Of a stretch of 64,000 nt of DNA, positions 1 to 8,114 are shown piece by piece. Source of the stretch: Scatosoma sp045533485 (GTDB lineage Bacteria; Bacillota; Clostridia; Christensenellales; Borkfalkiaceae). The notes under the pieces were generated by a model. That model searched no databases and was not told where the DNA came from. It saw nothing but the letters and a program-made list of their open reading frames with translations. Made by a program: the position numbers and the translations under genes. Positions within the stretch are counted from its first letter, which is position 1. Each line of letters starts with the position of its first letter. The stretch covers positions 31,630 through 95,629 of the forward strand of contig JAZSHX010000035.1 of the NCBI GenBank assembly GCA_045533485.1. Direction: 5' to 3'.

Positions 1-2
1 TT

Positions 3-224
3 GCGCTTGCAACTCTGCCCGTGGAATACAACGCAAGCAAAAGAGCCAAGAAAATGCTTTTAGAGCAAGGCATTATCACGGAGCAGGAATTGCCGTATGC
101 TCAGCAAATGCTGGACGCGGCGGCGAAAACGTACGTGGCGGCGTTGGCGACTTCGCTTGTATACTTTTTGCGGTTTGCCGTTTGGGTGTTGATGATTTTC
201 GGTAACCGTTCGCGGCGCGATTGA
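3..224 (+). CDS. C-terminal end of a YugP-like zinc membrane protease (partial)
   Basis: The reading frame is open from base 3, so the gene starts before the window. The visible C-terminus begins ALATLPVEYNASKRAK and continues through a DAAAKTYVAAL segment into a hydrophobic stretch and a short basic tail. This order (LPVE-NASKRA, then AA-TYVAA, then a last membrane helix) is how I remember the end of the neutral zinc metallopeptidase family of B. subtilis YugP. The HExxH site would lie upstream and is not visible. A GTG at 21 opens a shorter frame but lies inside the conserved motif, so it is not a start. The next gene follows after 7 bp, suggesting cotranscription. Confidence 0.75.
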   Translation, partial: ALATLPVEYNASKRAKKMLLEQGIITEQELPYAQQMLDAAAKTYVAALATSLVYFLRFAVWVLMIFGNRSRRD

Positions 225-231
225 CAAGATT

Positions 232-963
232 ATGAAAAAACAAACGGACAGCATAAAATTCGGCGACAAGGGCGCAGTGCAAATGATTGCGCACAGGGGG
301 CTTTCGGGCTTGGAAACGGAAAACACCTGCGCGGCGTTTGTCGCGGCTGGCGTGAAAAGCTATTTCGGTATTGAAACGGACGTGCACGTGACGAAAGATA
401 AGCAGTTTATTTGCGTGCACGACGACAATTTGAAACGCATAGCAGGGTTGGACCTTGTTGTGGAAGAAACCGGCTTCGCCACGCTTAGAAAGGTGCGCCT
501 TGTGGACAGCAACGGTTTGCAAAGGGAAGATTTGTGTTTGCCGAGCTTAGAAGAATATTTTTCCATTTGTAAGCGTTATCAAAAAACGGCAGTTTTAGAG
601 CTAAAAAACCCGATGGATAAGGACATGGTATGGGCGATTGCGGAAAAAGCAGTGCAAATGCAAATGCTGGAAAGCGTGATTTTTATTTCCTTTTCCGCGG
701 AAAATTTGTTGTTTTTGCGGGAAAAATACCCCACGACAAACGCGCAGTTTTTAACGGAAACAGCAACAGAGCAAGAGCTTGCGTTTATGATAGAAAACCA
801 CTTCGACGCCGACCTTTTTGATGGGTGCGTAACCAAAGAAAAGGTGGAAAAACTGCACGCGCACGGATTAAAAGTCAACGTGTGGACGGTGGATAGCATG
901 GATCAAGCGCAAAAAATGCGCGATTGCGGCGTGGATTTTATTACAAGCAACGTGCTGGAATAA
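232..963 (+). CDS. glycerophosphodiester phosphodiesterase
   Basis: 243-residue GDPD-family enzyme, the usual length for a cytosolic single-domain member. These enzymes hydrolyse glycerophosphodiesters to sn-glycerol 3-phosphate and an alcohol. The catalytic set is visible: H21-R22-G23, E30-N-T, the metal pair E48/D50 (GIETDVH), H63-D64, and a late VNVWTVD strand typical of the barrel end. There is no signal peptide. It begins 7 bp after the upstream stop with only a weak ribosome site, so translational coupling is plausible. The ATG at 232 precedes the HRG box by 20 residues, which fits the family. Confidence 0.88.
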   Translation: MKKQTDSIKFGDKGAVQMIAHRGLSGLETENTCAAFVAAGVKSYFGIETDVHVTKDKQFICVHDDNLKRIAGLDLVVEETGFATLRKVRLVDSNGLQREDLCLPSLEEYFSICKRYQKTAVLELKNPMDKDMVWAIAEKAVQMQMLESVIFISFSAENLLFLREKYPTTNAQFLTETATEQELAFMIENHFDADLFDGCVTKEKVEKLHAHGLKVNVWTVDSMDQAQKMRDCGVDFITSNVLE

Positions 964-964
964 A

Positions 965-993
965 TTGACAACAAAGGAAAAATATAGTATACT
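965..993 (+). promoter_or_regulatory. sigma-A promoter of ftsH
   Basis: TTGACA at 965-970, a 17-bp spacer and TATACT at 988-993. The -10 lies inside AGTATACT, which recurs at two other promoters in the window. Confidence 0.8.
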
Positions 994-1024
994 AATACTG
1001 TTGTATAAGAAATACAACAGTATT
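994..1024 (+). promoter_or_regulatory. perfect 13-bp dyad at the ftsH transcription start
   Basis: Arms 994-1006 and 1012-1024 are exact reverse complements (AATACTGTTGTAT) around a 5-nt loop and are followed by TTTTTC. The dyad starts directly after the -10 box, so it would be an operator or a 5' stem-loop of the ftsH mRNA. It could also terminate the upstream gene. Confidence 0.6.
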
Positions 1025-1140
1025 TTTCGACAAAACGGATAAAAATGGCAAAATTTCACAGTGCGATTGTTTACAATGCGCGCGTGTGGGGTATAAATAG
1101 ACAACTGCGCTTTACATAAAGCGAAAAAAGGAGAACTACA

Positions 1141-3186
1141 TTGAACAAGAAAAAATCCTGGTTTTGGGTGGTGCTTGGCTTAATTGCGCTGGCACTTGTC
1201 GTATTTTTTATAGCTGATGCACTCAACGGCGCAAAGGAAGTTTCTTCGTCGGAGTTCATCGCGCGTCTTGCCGCAGGTGAAATCCACGAACTTTATATCG
1301 ACGCTTATAACTGGACGGGGTACACTTTAAATGCGGACGGTATGCGTACTGCCGCGTATACGGCAACTATGCCCAGCGTTTACGATTTTCAATCGTTTGT
1401 TACTTTTGTAAGCGGTTCGGGTATTGATATCAGCAAAGTTAGCATCAAAATGGCAGACCCCAACGCAGGCAGTATTTGGTCCAGCTTATTCCCCATTTTG
1501 GGTATCGTTTTGGTTGCCGTGCTTTTCCTTTGGATTATGCGCAGTGCGGCAGGCGGCGGCGCGCCGAATATGAGCATCAGCAAAAACAAGGCGCACGTGC
1601 AAAACAATTTACACGTTCGTTTTGCGGACGTTGCAGGCGCGGAAGAAGAAAAGGAAGAATTGCAGGAAATCGTCGATTTCTTGAAAAATCCCAGAAAATT
1701 CTCATCGCTTGGCGCGCGTATTCCGTCGGGCGTATTGCTGGTAGGCCCTCCGGGCACGGGTAAAACGCTGTTTGCCAAAGCCGTTGCAGGCGAAGCAGGC
1801 GTACCCTTCTTCTCCGTGTCGGGTTCTGATTTTGTAGAAATGTACGTGGGTGTGGGTGCAAAGCGTGTGCGCGATTTGTTTGATATGGCGAAAAAGGCGC
1901 AGCCCTGCATTATCTTCATCGACGAAATCGACGCAGTGGGCAGACGCCGCGGCGCAGGTCTTGGCGGCGGTCACGACGAGCGCGAACAAACGCTCAACCA
2001 AATTTTGGTGCAAATGGACGGTTTTGAAGCCAACGAAGGCATTATCGTGATGGCGGCAACCAACCGCGAAGACATTTTAGACCCTGCACTGCTTCGTCCC
2101 GGTCGTTTCGACAGACGCATCAATGTCAACCTGCCCGACGTGAAAGGCCGTGAACAAATTTTGAAGGTGCACGCAAGAAACAAACCCATGTCGCCTGACG
2201 TCAACTTTAAGACGGTGGCGCGTATTACGGCAGGCTTTTCGGGTGCAGAGCTTGCAAACCTTTTGAACGAAGCGGCGATTTTGGCGGCGCGCGCAGGCAA
2301 AAAGACCATCGGCAATTTGGAATTGTACGACGGTATCAACAAAGTGATTATGGGTCCGCAAAAGAAGAGTCGCGTCGTTACCGAATCGGACAAACGCTGC
2401 ACGGCGTACCACGAAGCAGGTCACGCGATTTTGGCTTGTCTTTGCAAGCATTGCGACCCTGTGCACGAAGTTTCCATTATTCCCCGCGGCCGCGCGGCTG
2501 GCTACACGATGACGCGCCCCGAAACGGACGACAACGACGTTTCGTATAATAAGCTTGTCGACAGCATTTGTATGGCGCTCGGCGGCAGAGTTGCGGAAGA
2601 GCTGGTAATTCAAGACGTAACGACGGGCGCAAGCGCCGATTTACAGCACGTATCTTCGTTGGCGCGCCGTATGGTAACGCAGTGGGGTATGAGCGATAAG
2701 CTTGGGCTTGTGGCGTACGACAGCGACCAACCCGTGTTTATGGGTATGGAATACGGTCACAGCGAACGTGCGTATTCGCAGGAAACGGCAAGCACGATTG
2801 ATAACGAAATTAGAAGAATTATCGACGAAGCGCATAAGCGCGCCGTGAAAATGCTTAAAGAAAACCGCGAAATTTTAGACAATATGTCGCGCGTGCTTGT
2901 GGAAAAGGAAACCATTTACACGGAAGAAGTGGCGATGCTCATGAAAGGCGCGTCGTATAAAGAAGTGATTGCGCACATGGACGAAAAGGAAAATACGCAC
3001 AAAGACAATCCGTTTATGTTCGCTACGCAACCGAGCAAGGAACACGTCGTACAAGACGAAGCTGCGGAAAATCAACCTGCGGAAGAAACGCAAACCGCGG
3101 ATGAACAAGCGGTTGAAGAACCTGTTGAAAAAGCGGTGGAAGTGCAGGAAAGCGTGGAAAACAGCGAAGAAAAAGACGAAGAATAA
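1141..3186 (+). CDS. ftsH: ATP-dependent zinc metalloprotease FtsH
   Basis: 681-residue membrane AAA protease that extracts and degrades membrane and cytosolic proteins. Two transmembrane segments (about residues 7-26 and 113-135) flank an extracytoplasmic domain. The AAA module has Walker A GPPGTGKT at 202-209, Walker B IIFIDEIDAVG and the second region of homology with LLRPGRFDR. The peptidase has HEAGH at 424-428 and an ADLQ aspartate near 500 as third zinc ligand. The last 60 residues are a very acidic, Glu-rich tail. The start is TTG at 1141, placed by GGAG at 1130-1133 and the membrane helix that follows. It has its own promoter with a dyad at the start site. Confidence 0.97.
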   Translation: MNKKKSWFWVVLGLIALALVVFFIADALNGAKEVSSSEFIARLAAGEIHELYIDAYNWTGYTLNADGMRTAAYTATMPSVYDFQSFVTFVSGSGIDISKVSIKMADPNAGSIWSSLFPILGIVLVAVLFLWIMRSAAGGGAPNMSISKNKAHVQNNLHVRFADVAGAEEEKEELQEIVDFLKNPRKFSSLGARIPSGVLLVGPPGTGKTLFAKAVAGEAGVPFFSVSGSDFVEMYVGVGAKRVRDLFDMAKKAQPCIIFIDEIDAVGRRRGAGLGGGHDEREQTLNQILVQMDGFEANEGIIVMAATNREDILDPALLRPGRFDRRINVNLPDVKGREQILKVHARNKPMSPDVNFKTVARITAGFSGAELANLLNEAAILAARAGKKTIGNLELYDGINKVIMGPQKKSRVVTESDKRCTAYHEAGHAILACLCKHCDPVHEVSIIPRGRAAGYTMTRPETDDNDVSYNKLVDSICMALGGRVAEELVIQDVTTGASADLQHVSSLARRMVTQWGMSDKLGLVAYDSDQPVFMGMEYGHSERAYSQETASTIDNEIRRIIDEAHKRAVKMLKENREILDNMSRVLVEKETIYTEEVAMLMKGASYKEVIAHMDEKENTHKDNPFMFATQPSKEHVVQDEAAENQPAEETQTADEQAVEEPVEKAVEVQESVENSEEKDEE

Positions 3187-3244
3187 GCAAAAGTAAGGGG
3201 GCGACGGGTAAAGTTGCCCCTTGCTTGCAAAAAAAGGAAAGTAT

Positions 3245-4078
3245 ATGAACAAACCCAAAAAACGCAAATCTTTCAACGTGGATTTTCAGCAAAGAAAAGT
3301 GCCTATTTCCTTGATAGATACGGATTGTGCGCTGGACGCGTTTGATAAAAAGGAGTTAAAAACACGCGCGGCGTATATTATGCTCAACGGCGCGCCGACG
3401 TTTGCCGTCAACGAAAAGGCGGACGGGCGGTTTACGCTTCTTTCGGGCGAAAAGGATTTTCACGCAACGCGGCTTGCAGGCGTGAAAGAGTGCGAAGTGC
3501 GCGCGTATGCGTTCACGGAAGAGCACGCGGAATCGTTTAGCATCGTCGAACGCTTGAAAGCAGGGGATATGGGCGCTATGGAGCAGGCGTATCAAATGAA
3601 ACGCTTGCTTGCGGAATTTGATTTTACGCAGGAAGACGTGGCGGCTTTAATCGGTTGTTCGCGCCCTGCCGTGGCGAATACGTTGCGGCTGTTGACGTTA
3701 GAGCCGACGGTGGTGGGCTTGATTGAAAGCGGTCAATTATCCGCAGGCCACGCGCGTACACTTGTGCGTGTACCCAAAGACAAACAGCTTGCGTTTGCGC
3801 AGGAAGCGATAAAGCGCGGCTATTCGGTGCGTGAAATGGAACGCGCGGTAAAGGTGTTTTTAACGCCGCCCGAAGTGATGCAAGCGGAAGCGCAAGCCAA
3901 AGCCAACGCAAAGGGCGCGGAGCTGAAAGCGTTTGTGGAGCGTATGCGGAGCGTGTACCGCACCAAGGTGTCGCTTATCGGAAACGACAAAAAAGGCCGC
4001 ATTTACATTGATTATTATTCGCCCGAAGATTTATACCGCTTTGAAGAGTTTTTAGACATCATCGAACAGCGGTTGTAA
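3245..4078 (+). CDS. divergent ParB/Spo0J-like protein
   Basis: 277 residues from ATG 3245, chosen over an upstream TTG because AAAGGAAA sits just before it. The order matches ParB: an N-terminal ParB domain, a helix-turn-helix (TQEDVAALIGCSRPAVANTLRLL) with the SAGHARTL helix, and a C-terminal dimer-like domain ending YYSPEDLYRFEEFLDIIEQ. The nucleotide-binding boxes are badly altered: GERRYRA of CTPase ParBs reads GEKDFHA, and the ENxQR box reads VERLKAG. The N-terminal NPxQPR box is not recognisable. It therefore probably binds DNA but may not bind or hydrolyse CTP. A chromosomal ParB or Noc may lie elsewhere. It sits between ftsH and a terminator. Confidence 0.8.
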   Translation: MNKPKKRKSFNVDFQQRKVPISLIDTDCALDAFDKKELKTRAAYIMLNGAPTFAVNEKADGRFTLLSGEKDFHATRLAGVKECEVRAYAFTEEHAESFSIVERLKAGDMGAMEQAYQMKRLLAEFDFTQEDVAALIGCSRPAVANTLRLLTLEPTVVGLIESGQLSAGHARTLVRVPKDKQLAFAQEAIKRGYSVREMERAVKVFLTPPEVMQAEAQAKANAKGAELKAFVERMRSVYRTKVSLIGNDKKGRIYIDYYSPEDLYRFEEFLDIIEQRL

Positions 4079-4093
4079 GGAATAGGAAAAGCC

Positions 4094-4125
4094 AAATCCC
4101 CCCAAACTAACGTGGGGGGATTTTT
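4094..4125 (+). terminator. intrinsic terminator overlapping the next ribosome binding site
   Basis: Stem 4094-4103 (AAATCCCCCC) pairs with 4114-4123 (GGGGGGATTT), 10-nt loop, then T-rich. Only two bases separate the last T from the ATG at 4128, so the G-run is also the only Shine-Dalgarno candidate for the flippase. Confidence 0.75.
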
Positions 4126-4127
4126 CT

Positions 4128-5561
4128 ATGGCAAAAACAAAGAATAAAAACGGCGCAGGCGCGCTTTTCAAAGGCGCGGCGTGGATTGCGCTGGGCGGAT
4201 TTGTCGCCAAAGTGATCGGGGCGCTGTACCGTATTCCGCTCACCAACGCCATCGGCGGTAAGGGTATCGGTTTATATCAAATGGTGTACCCCGTGTACTG
4301 TCTTTTATTGACCGTGTCATCGTCGGGAATACCGTCGTCGATTGCCAAGCTCACGGCGGAGAAAATCGGGCGCGGCGAAAGCGCGCAGACGCTTCTAAAA
4401 ACGGCGATGCGGCTGTTTTTGATTATCGGCGCGCTGGGTACGGTGTTGATGTGTATCGTGTCGCCGTTGCTGGTGAAAGCGCAGGGCAGCGAAGAAGTGC
4501 TGTTTGGGTATTACGCGTTAGCGCCGTCGGTGTTTATCGTGGCGCTCATTTCCGTTTTTCGTGGGTATTTTCAAGGCAAGAATAAAATGTTTCCCACGGC
4601 GGCAAGCGAAATTATCGAACAGCTTGTCAAGGTGGGCGTAGGGCTGTTTTTTGCGTGGAAATTTCAAGATAACGTTGCGCTTGCCGTGGTGTATTTGCTT
4701 TTGGCAGTGTCTATATCGGAGCTGGTTGCGTGCCTTTTTATGGTGCTTGTTTATCGTCGTCATAAACGCAGGGAAACGCCGTTAAAAACGCAAAACGACG
4801 GGGGCAGGGTTGCGATGAAACACATTTTACGCATTAGCTTACCCGTCACTGTAAGTGCGGGGTTAATCCCCCTTTCGTCGCTTATCGACAGTGTATTTGC
4901 GGTGCGGCTTTTGGGAAAATATGCAAGCGACAGCGTGAGCTTATACGGGCTTTTTGCAGGGGGTGCGGTGACGGTGATTAACCTGCCCGTGTCTATTTGC
5001 TACGGTATCGCGGCGGCAAGTATTCCTGCGGTGGCTTTGGCGAAAGCGCAAACGGAGCGATTGCAGGGCGAAAAGCAAACCACAGTAAAAAAGCGCGTGA
5101 AAAACACGGTGCGGAGAAAATGGCTGTTTTCGCTTATTATCACGGCGACGATTGCTCTACCTGCGGCGGTGGGGCTGTACTTGTTTGCCGAGCCGATAGC
5201 AAAAATTATTTACAAAAACTTAAAGCAAGACGAATTGCAAACGCTGTCCGCGCTTATTCGCGCCTTTTCCTTGTCGGCGTTCACACTCTCCTGCGCGCAA
5301 ACGCTGTCGGCGTGTTTGACGGCGCAAGGCAAACCGCAGTACTCCGCGCTGTCGATGGGGGTGGGGATGGCGGTGAAAACGGCGGTGTATGCCGTGCTGT
5401 TGAAAAATCCGCAAATCTCCGTTTTTGGGCTGGCGTATGCGACGAATATCGGTTATTTGGTTGCTTTTTTTATGGATTTGGTGTATAATTTTGTTGTATC
5501 AAGACCGCGCGGAGAAAAACCGACGCGCGCGAAAGGACAAGAAAAGGAAAAAGTAATATGA
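4128..5561 (+). CDS. SpoVB/MurJ-like polysaccharide flippase (MOP superfamily)
   Basis: 477-residue polytopic membrane protein with about 12-14 hydrophobic helices. The start, FKGAAWIALGGFVAKVIGAL, and the GYFQGKNKMFPTAASEIIEQ segment near residue 145 are characteristic of the SpoVB/YtgP branch. This branch moves lipid-linked cell-wall or polysaccharide precursors across the membrane and includes the sporulation cortex protein. Whether it serves the spore cortex or vegetative wall cannot be told from sequence. The ATG at 4128 directly follows a terminator hairpin whose G-rich arm is the only ribosome site. It overlaps the next gene by ATGA, so the two are probably translationally coupled, an arrangement like the spoVB-yabN order of B. 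subtilis. Confidence 0.88.
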   Translation: MAKTKNKNGAGALFKGAAWIALGGFVAKVIGALYRIPLTNAIGGKGIGLYQMVYPVYCLLLTVSSSGIPSSIAKLTAEKIGRGESAQTLLKTAMRLFLIIGALGTVLMCIVSPLLVKAQGSEEVLFGYYALAPSVFIVALISVFRGYFQGKNKMFPTAASEIIEQLVKVGVGLFFAWKFQDNVALAVVYLLLAVSISELVACLFMVLVYRRHKRRETPLKTQNDGGRVAMKHILRISLPVTVSAGLIPLSSLIDSVFAVRLLGKYASDSVSLYGLFAGGAVTVINLPVSICYGIAAASIPAVALAKAQTERLQGEKQTTVKKRVKNTVRRKWLFSLIITATIALPAAVGLYLFAEPIAKIIYKNLKQDELQTLSALIRAFSLSAFTLSCAQTLSACLTAQGKPQYSALSMGVGMAVKTAVYAVLLKNPQISVFGLAYATNIGYLVAFFMDLVYNFVVSRPRGEKPTRAKGQEKEKVI

Positions 5562-7000
5562 TTACGATTATCGGGCTTGGAAACGAACAAGGGGATTTGA
5601 CCAAACGCGGCGAAGCGTGTATTTTGCAGGCGGCGAAGTCGCACGCGAAAATTTTCGTGCGCACGGCGCTTACCAAATCCTATCAATCGGTGCTGGATTT
5701 GGGTGTGGAACACCAAACGCTGGACGAAATTTATAAGAAGAGCAAAAATTTCGCTACGCTTACTAAAAATTTGGTGAAAGCCGTTATAGACAGCGGCGAA
5801 AACACGGTGTATTTGGTGGACGGAAACGTGACGGAAGACGTGTCGGCAAAAGCGCTTATCAAACGTTTGAAAGGCAAAGTGCAGGTGATTGACGGCGTTT
5901 CAAAAGTGTCGCAAATTGCGCGCGCGGCAAATCTTGTCGGCTGTTCGTACACCGCCGTTTCCGCGTATGAGCTTTTCGACGAAGCGGCGCAAGGGACGCT
6001 TTCCCTGCCTTTGATTGTCTACGATTTGGACGATAGGGCGTTTGCAAGCGATTGTAAACTGCTTTTGGGGGATTTATTCGGCGAAGAAAGCAAAATTAAG
6101 TTCGTACAAGACGGAAAAATCAAAAAAATACAGCTTTTTGAGCTGGACAGAGCAAAAAATTACGATTATTCGACGGCGCTTGTTATCGAAAAAACCGACT
6201 TATTGCATAAAAAACGTTTCACGTTAAACGATTTACACGAAATCGTGATGCGGTTACGCGCGCCCGACGGGTGTCCTTGGGATAAAGTGCAAACGCACGA
6301 AAGCATTAAAATGTCGGCGGTGGAAGAAGCGTATGAGCTTGTTGACGCGATTGACGCGCAGGACGACGATAAAATTTTAGAAGAAACGGGCGACGTGTTG
6401 ATGCAGGTGGTATTCCACGCGGTATTAAAGGAAGAAACGGGCACGTTTACCTTGACCGACGTTATTTCCGCCGTTTGTGAGAAGCTGATATTTAGGCACT
6501 CCCACGTGTTCGGTACGGACGGGGCTACGGACGAAAACAGCGCGCTGTCCGTTTGGGAAAAAAATAAAATGAAAGAGAAAAAGCAGGAAACGTTTGGCGA
6601 TAGCGTGAACGACGTGCCGAAATGTTTCCCTGCGGCGATGCGTGCGCAAAAAGTAGGCAAGCGCGCGGCGAAAGCAGGACTGGATTTTGCCAGCGTGGAA
6701 GACGCGGCAGTGCGCGTGCAGGAAGAACTGCAAGAGTTTTTGCAGGCAAGAAAACAGGGCGACAAGGAACAAATAGAAAAGGAGCTTGGCGACGTGTTGT
6801 TTTCCGTGGTGAACGTAGGCAGAAAGGCAGGATGCGACACGGAAAAGGCGCTCAAAGAAAGCACGGAGCGTTTTGCAAAGCGGTTCACACTTGCCGAACA
6901 AATGGCGATTGCGGATGGAAAAGACGTAACAAAGCTGACTGAAAGTGCGTGGGATACTTACTATTTGGCGGCGAAAAAGAAATTACAGGAAAACGAATAA
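5558..7000 (+). CDS. mazG: MazG nucleotide pyrophosphohydrolase with N-terminal tetrapyrrole-methylase-like domain (YabN type)
   Basis: 480 residues in two parts. Residues 1-210 resemble the SAM-dependent tetrapyrrole methylase fold (MITIIGLGNEQGDLT at the start), usually catalytically unassigned in YabN proteins. The rest is MazG, which hydrolyses (d)NTPs to monophosphate and pyrophosphate and is thought to clear aberrant nucleotides. The first MazG repeat has LRAPDGCPWDKVQTHES, then EEAYEL and EETGDVLMQVVFHA, the EExxE...ExxD metal site. A second, shorter repeat has EELQEF and KELGDVLFSVVNVGRK. It overlaps the flippase stop by 4 bp. Confidence 0.93.
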   Translation: MITIIGLGNEQGDLTKRGEACILQAAKSHAKIFVRTALTKSYQSVLDLGVEHQTLDEIYKKSKNFATLTKNLVKAVIDSGENTVYLVDGNVTEDVSAKALIKRLKGKVQVIDGVSKVSQIARAANLVGCSYTAVSAYELFDEAAQGTLSLPLIVYDLDDRAFASDCKLLLGDLFGEESKIKFVQDGKIKKIQLFELDRAKNYDYSTALVIEKTDLLHKKRFTLNDLHEIVMRLRAPDGCPWDKVQTHESIKMSAVEEAYELVDAIDAQDDDKILEETGDVLMQVVFHAVLKEETGTFTLTDVISAVCEKLIFRHSHVFGTDGATDENSALSVWEKNKMKEKKQETFGDSVNDVPKCFPAAMRAQKVGKRAAKAGLDFASVEDAAVRVQEELQEFLQARKQGDKEQIEKELGDVLFSVVNVGRKAGCDTEKALKESTERFAKRFTLAEQMAIADGKDVTKLTESAWDTYYLAAKKKLQENE

Positions 7001-7046
7001 AAAGCAAATAAAAACCAACGAAAAACACAAAACGACGGGGGCAGGT

Positions 7047-7988
7047 ATGCGATTACAGCCGATTTCTATCGGGAGCGTGAAAATTGAAAATAACGTGTTT
7101 TTAGCGCCGCTTGCCGGTTACACGAACTATGCGATGCGTCGGCTTTGCAAAGGCTACGGCGCAGGACTTTGCTACACGGAAATGGTAAGCGCGAAGGGCT
7201 TAAAATACGGCAGTGAGAACACGGAAGAGTTGCTGTACACGGACGCGGACGAAGGGCTTTGCGCGGCGCAAATTTTCGGCAGTGAGCCGGACACGATGCG
7301 CCTTGCATGCGAACATAAAGCGTTGCAGCCGTTCCCGATAATTGATATCAATATGGGCTGCCCCGTGCCGAAAATTTATAAAAACGGCGAAGGGAGCGCG
7401 CTTTTGGAAAACCCTGTTTTGGCAGAAAAAATCGTCAAAGAGTGTGTAAAAAGCGGAAAAATCATTACCGTGAAAATGCGCATCGGCGTGCGCGATAAGG
7501 AGCATATCACTACAGAATTTGCTAAGCGTATGGAAGGCGCAGGCGCAAGTTTGATCACCGTACACGGGCGCACGCGCGATAAAATGTACGCAGGCGAAGT
7601 GGACTACGCGGAAATTGCGGCGGCGAAAAACGCGGTGAAAATACCCGTAATCGCTAACGGCGGCGTGTTTAGCGATAAAGACGCGGAAAACCTGCTTGCC
7701 CAAACGGGCGCGGACGGCGTAATGGTGGCGCGTGCGGCGCTTTTTGACCCGCAAATCTTTTGTCAATTGACGGGAAAAGAGCGTGAAAGTAAGCTGACTA
7801 TGTTCCAAAAACAAATGCAATGGACAAGGCAGGTATGCGACGAACGCTTCACGACGGTGTTTATGCGCAAGATGGCTGCGTTTTACGTAAAGGGAGAGCG
7901 CGGTGCAAGCGCGTGTAAGGAACGACTTTTCAAAGCGACTACGCCCGAAGAAATTTTGCAAATTGCAAAGGAAATGTGGGGAAGATAA
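7047..7988 (+). CDS. dusB: tRNA-dihydrouridine synthase B
   Basis: 313 residues from ATG 7047. An upstream in-frame start at 6945 lies inside mazG and adds a Lys/Asn-rich segment foreign to the family, so it is rejected. Dus enzymes use FMN and NADPH to reduce uridines in tRNA. Visible: APLAGYTNYAMRRLCKGYG, YTEMVSAKGL, the active-site Cys in INMGCPVPKIYKNGEG (Cys 105), VKMRIG, TVHGRTR and IANGGV. The ribosome site is GGGGGCAGG, part of a dispersed repeat also found at 4797 and 19106, so a repeat may have supplied the current start. It follows mazG by 46 bp and is probably cotranscribed. Confidence 0.94.
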   Translation: MRLQPISIGSVKIENNVFLAPLAGYTNYAMRRLCKGYGAGLCYTEMVSAKGLKYGSENTEELLYTDADEGLCAAQIFGSEPDTMRLACEHKALQPFPIIDINMGCPVPKIYKNGEGSALLENPVLAEKIVKECVKSGKIITVKMRIGVRDKEHITTEFAKRMEGAGASLITVHGRTRDKMYAGEVDYAEIAAAKNAVKIPVIANGGVFSDKDAENLLAQTGADGVMVARAALFDPQIFCQLTGKERESKLTMFQKQMQWTRQVCDERFTTVFMRKMAAFYVKGERGASACKERLFKATTPEEILQIAKEMWGR

Positions 7989-8044
7989 AACAAGTGAAAA
8001 GTTAGCGAAAAAATAAAAAAAGCACGGAAATACATATAGAATAA

Positions 8045-8073
8045 TTGCTTTTTTTGTAAAAATCGGCTATAAT
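8045..8073 (+). promoter_or_regulatory. promoter of fructose-bisphosphate aldolase
   Basis: TTGCTT at 8045-8050, 17-bp spacer, TATAAT at 8068-8073. The ribosome site GGAGGAATT follows at 8101. Confidence 0.75.
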
Positions 8074-8114
8074 AAACAGGTAGACAAAGAAAAAAGTTTT
8101 GGAGGAATTATACA

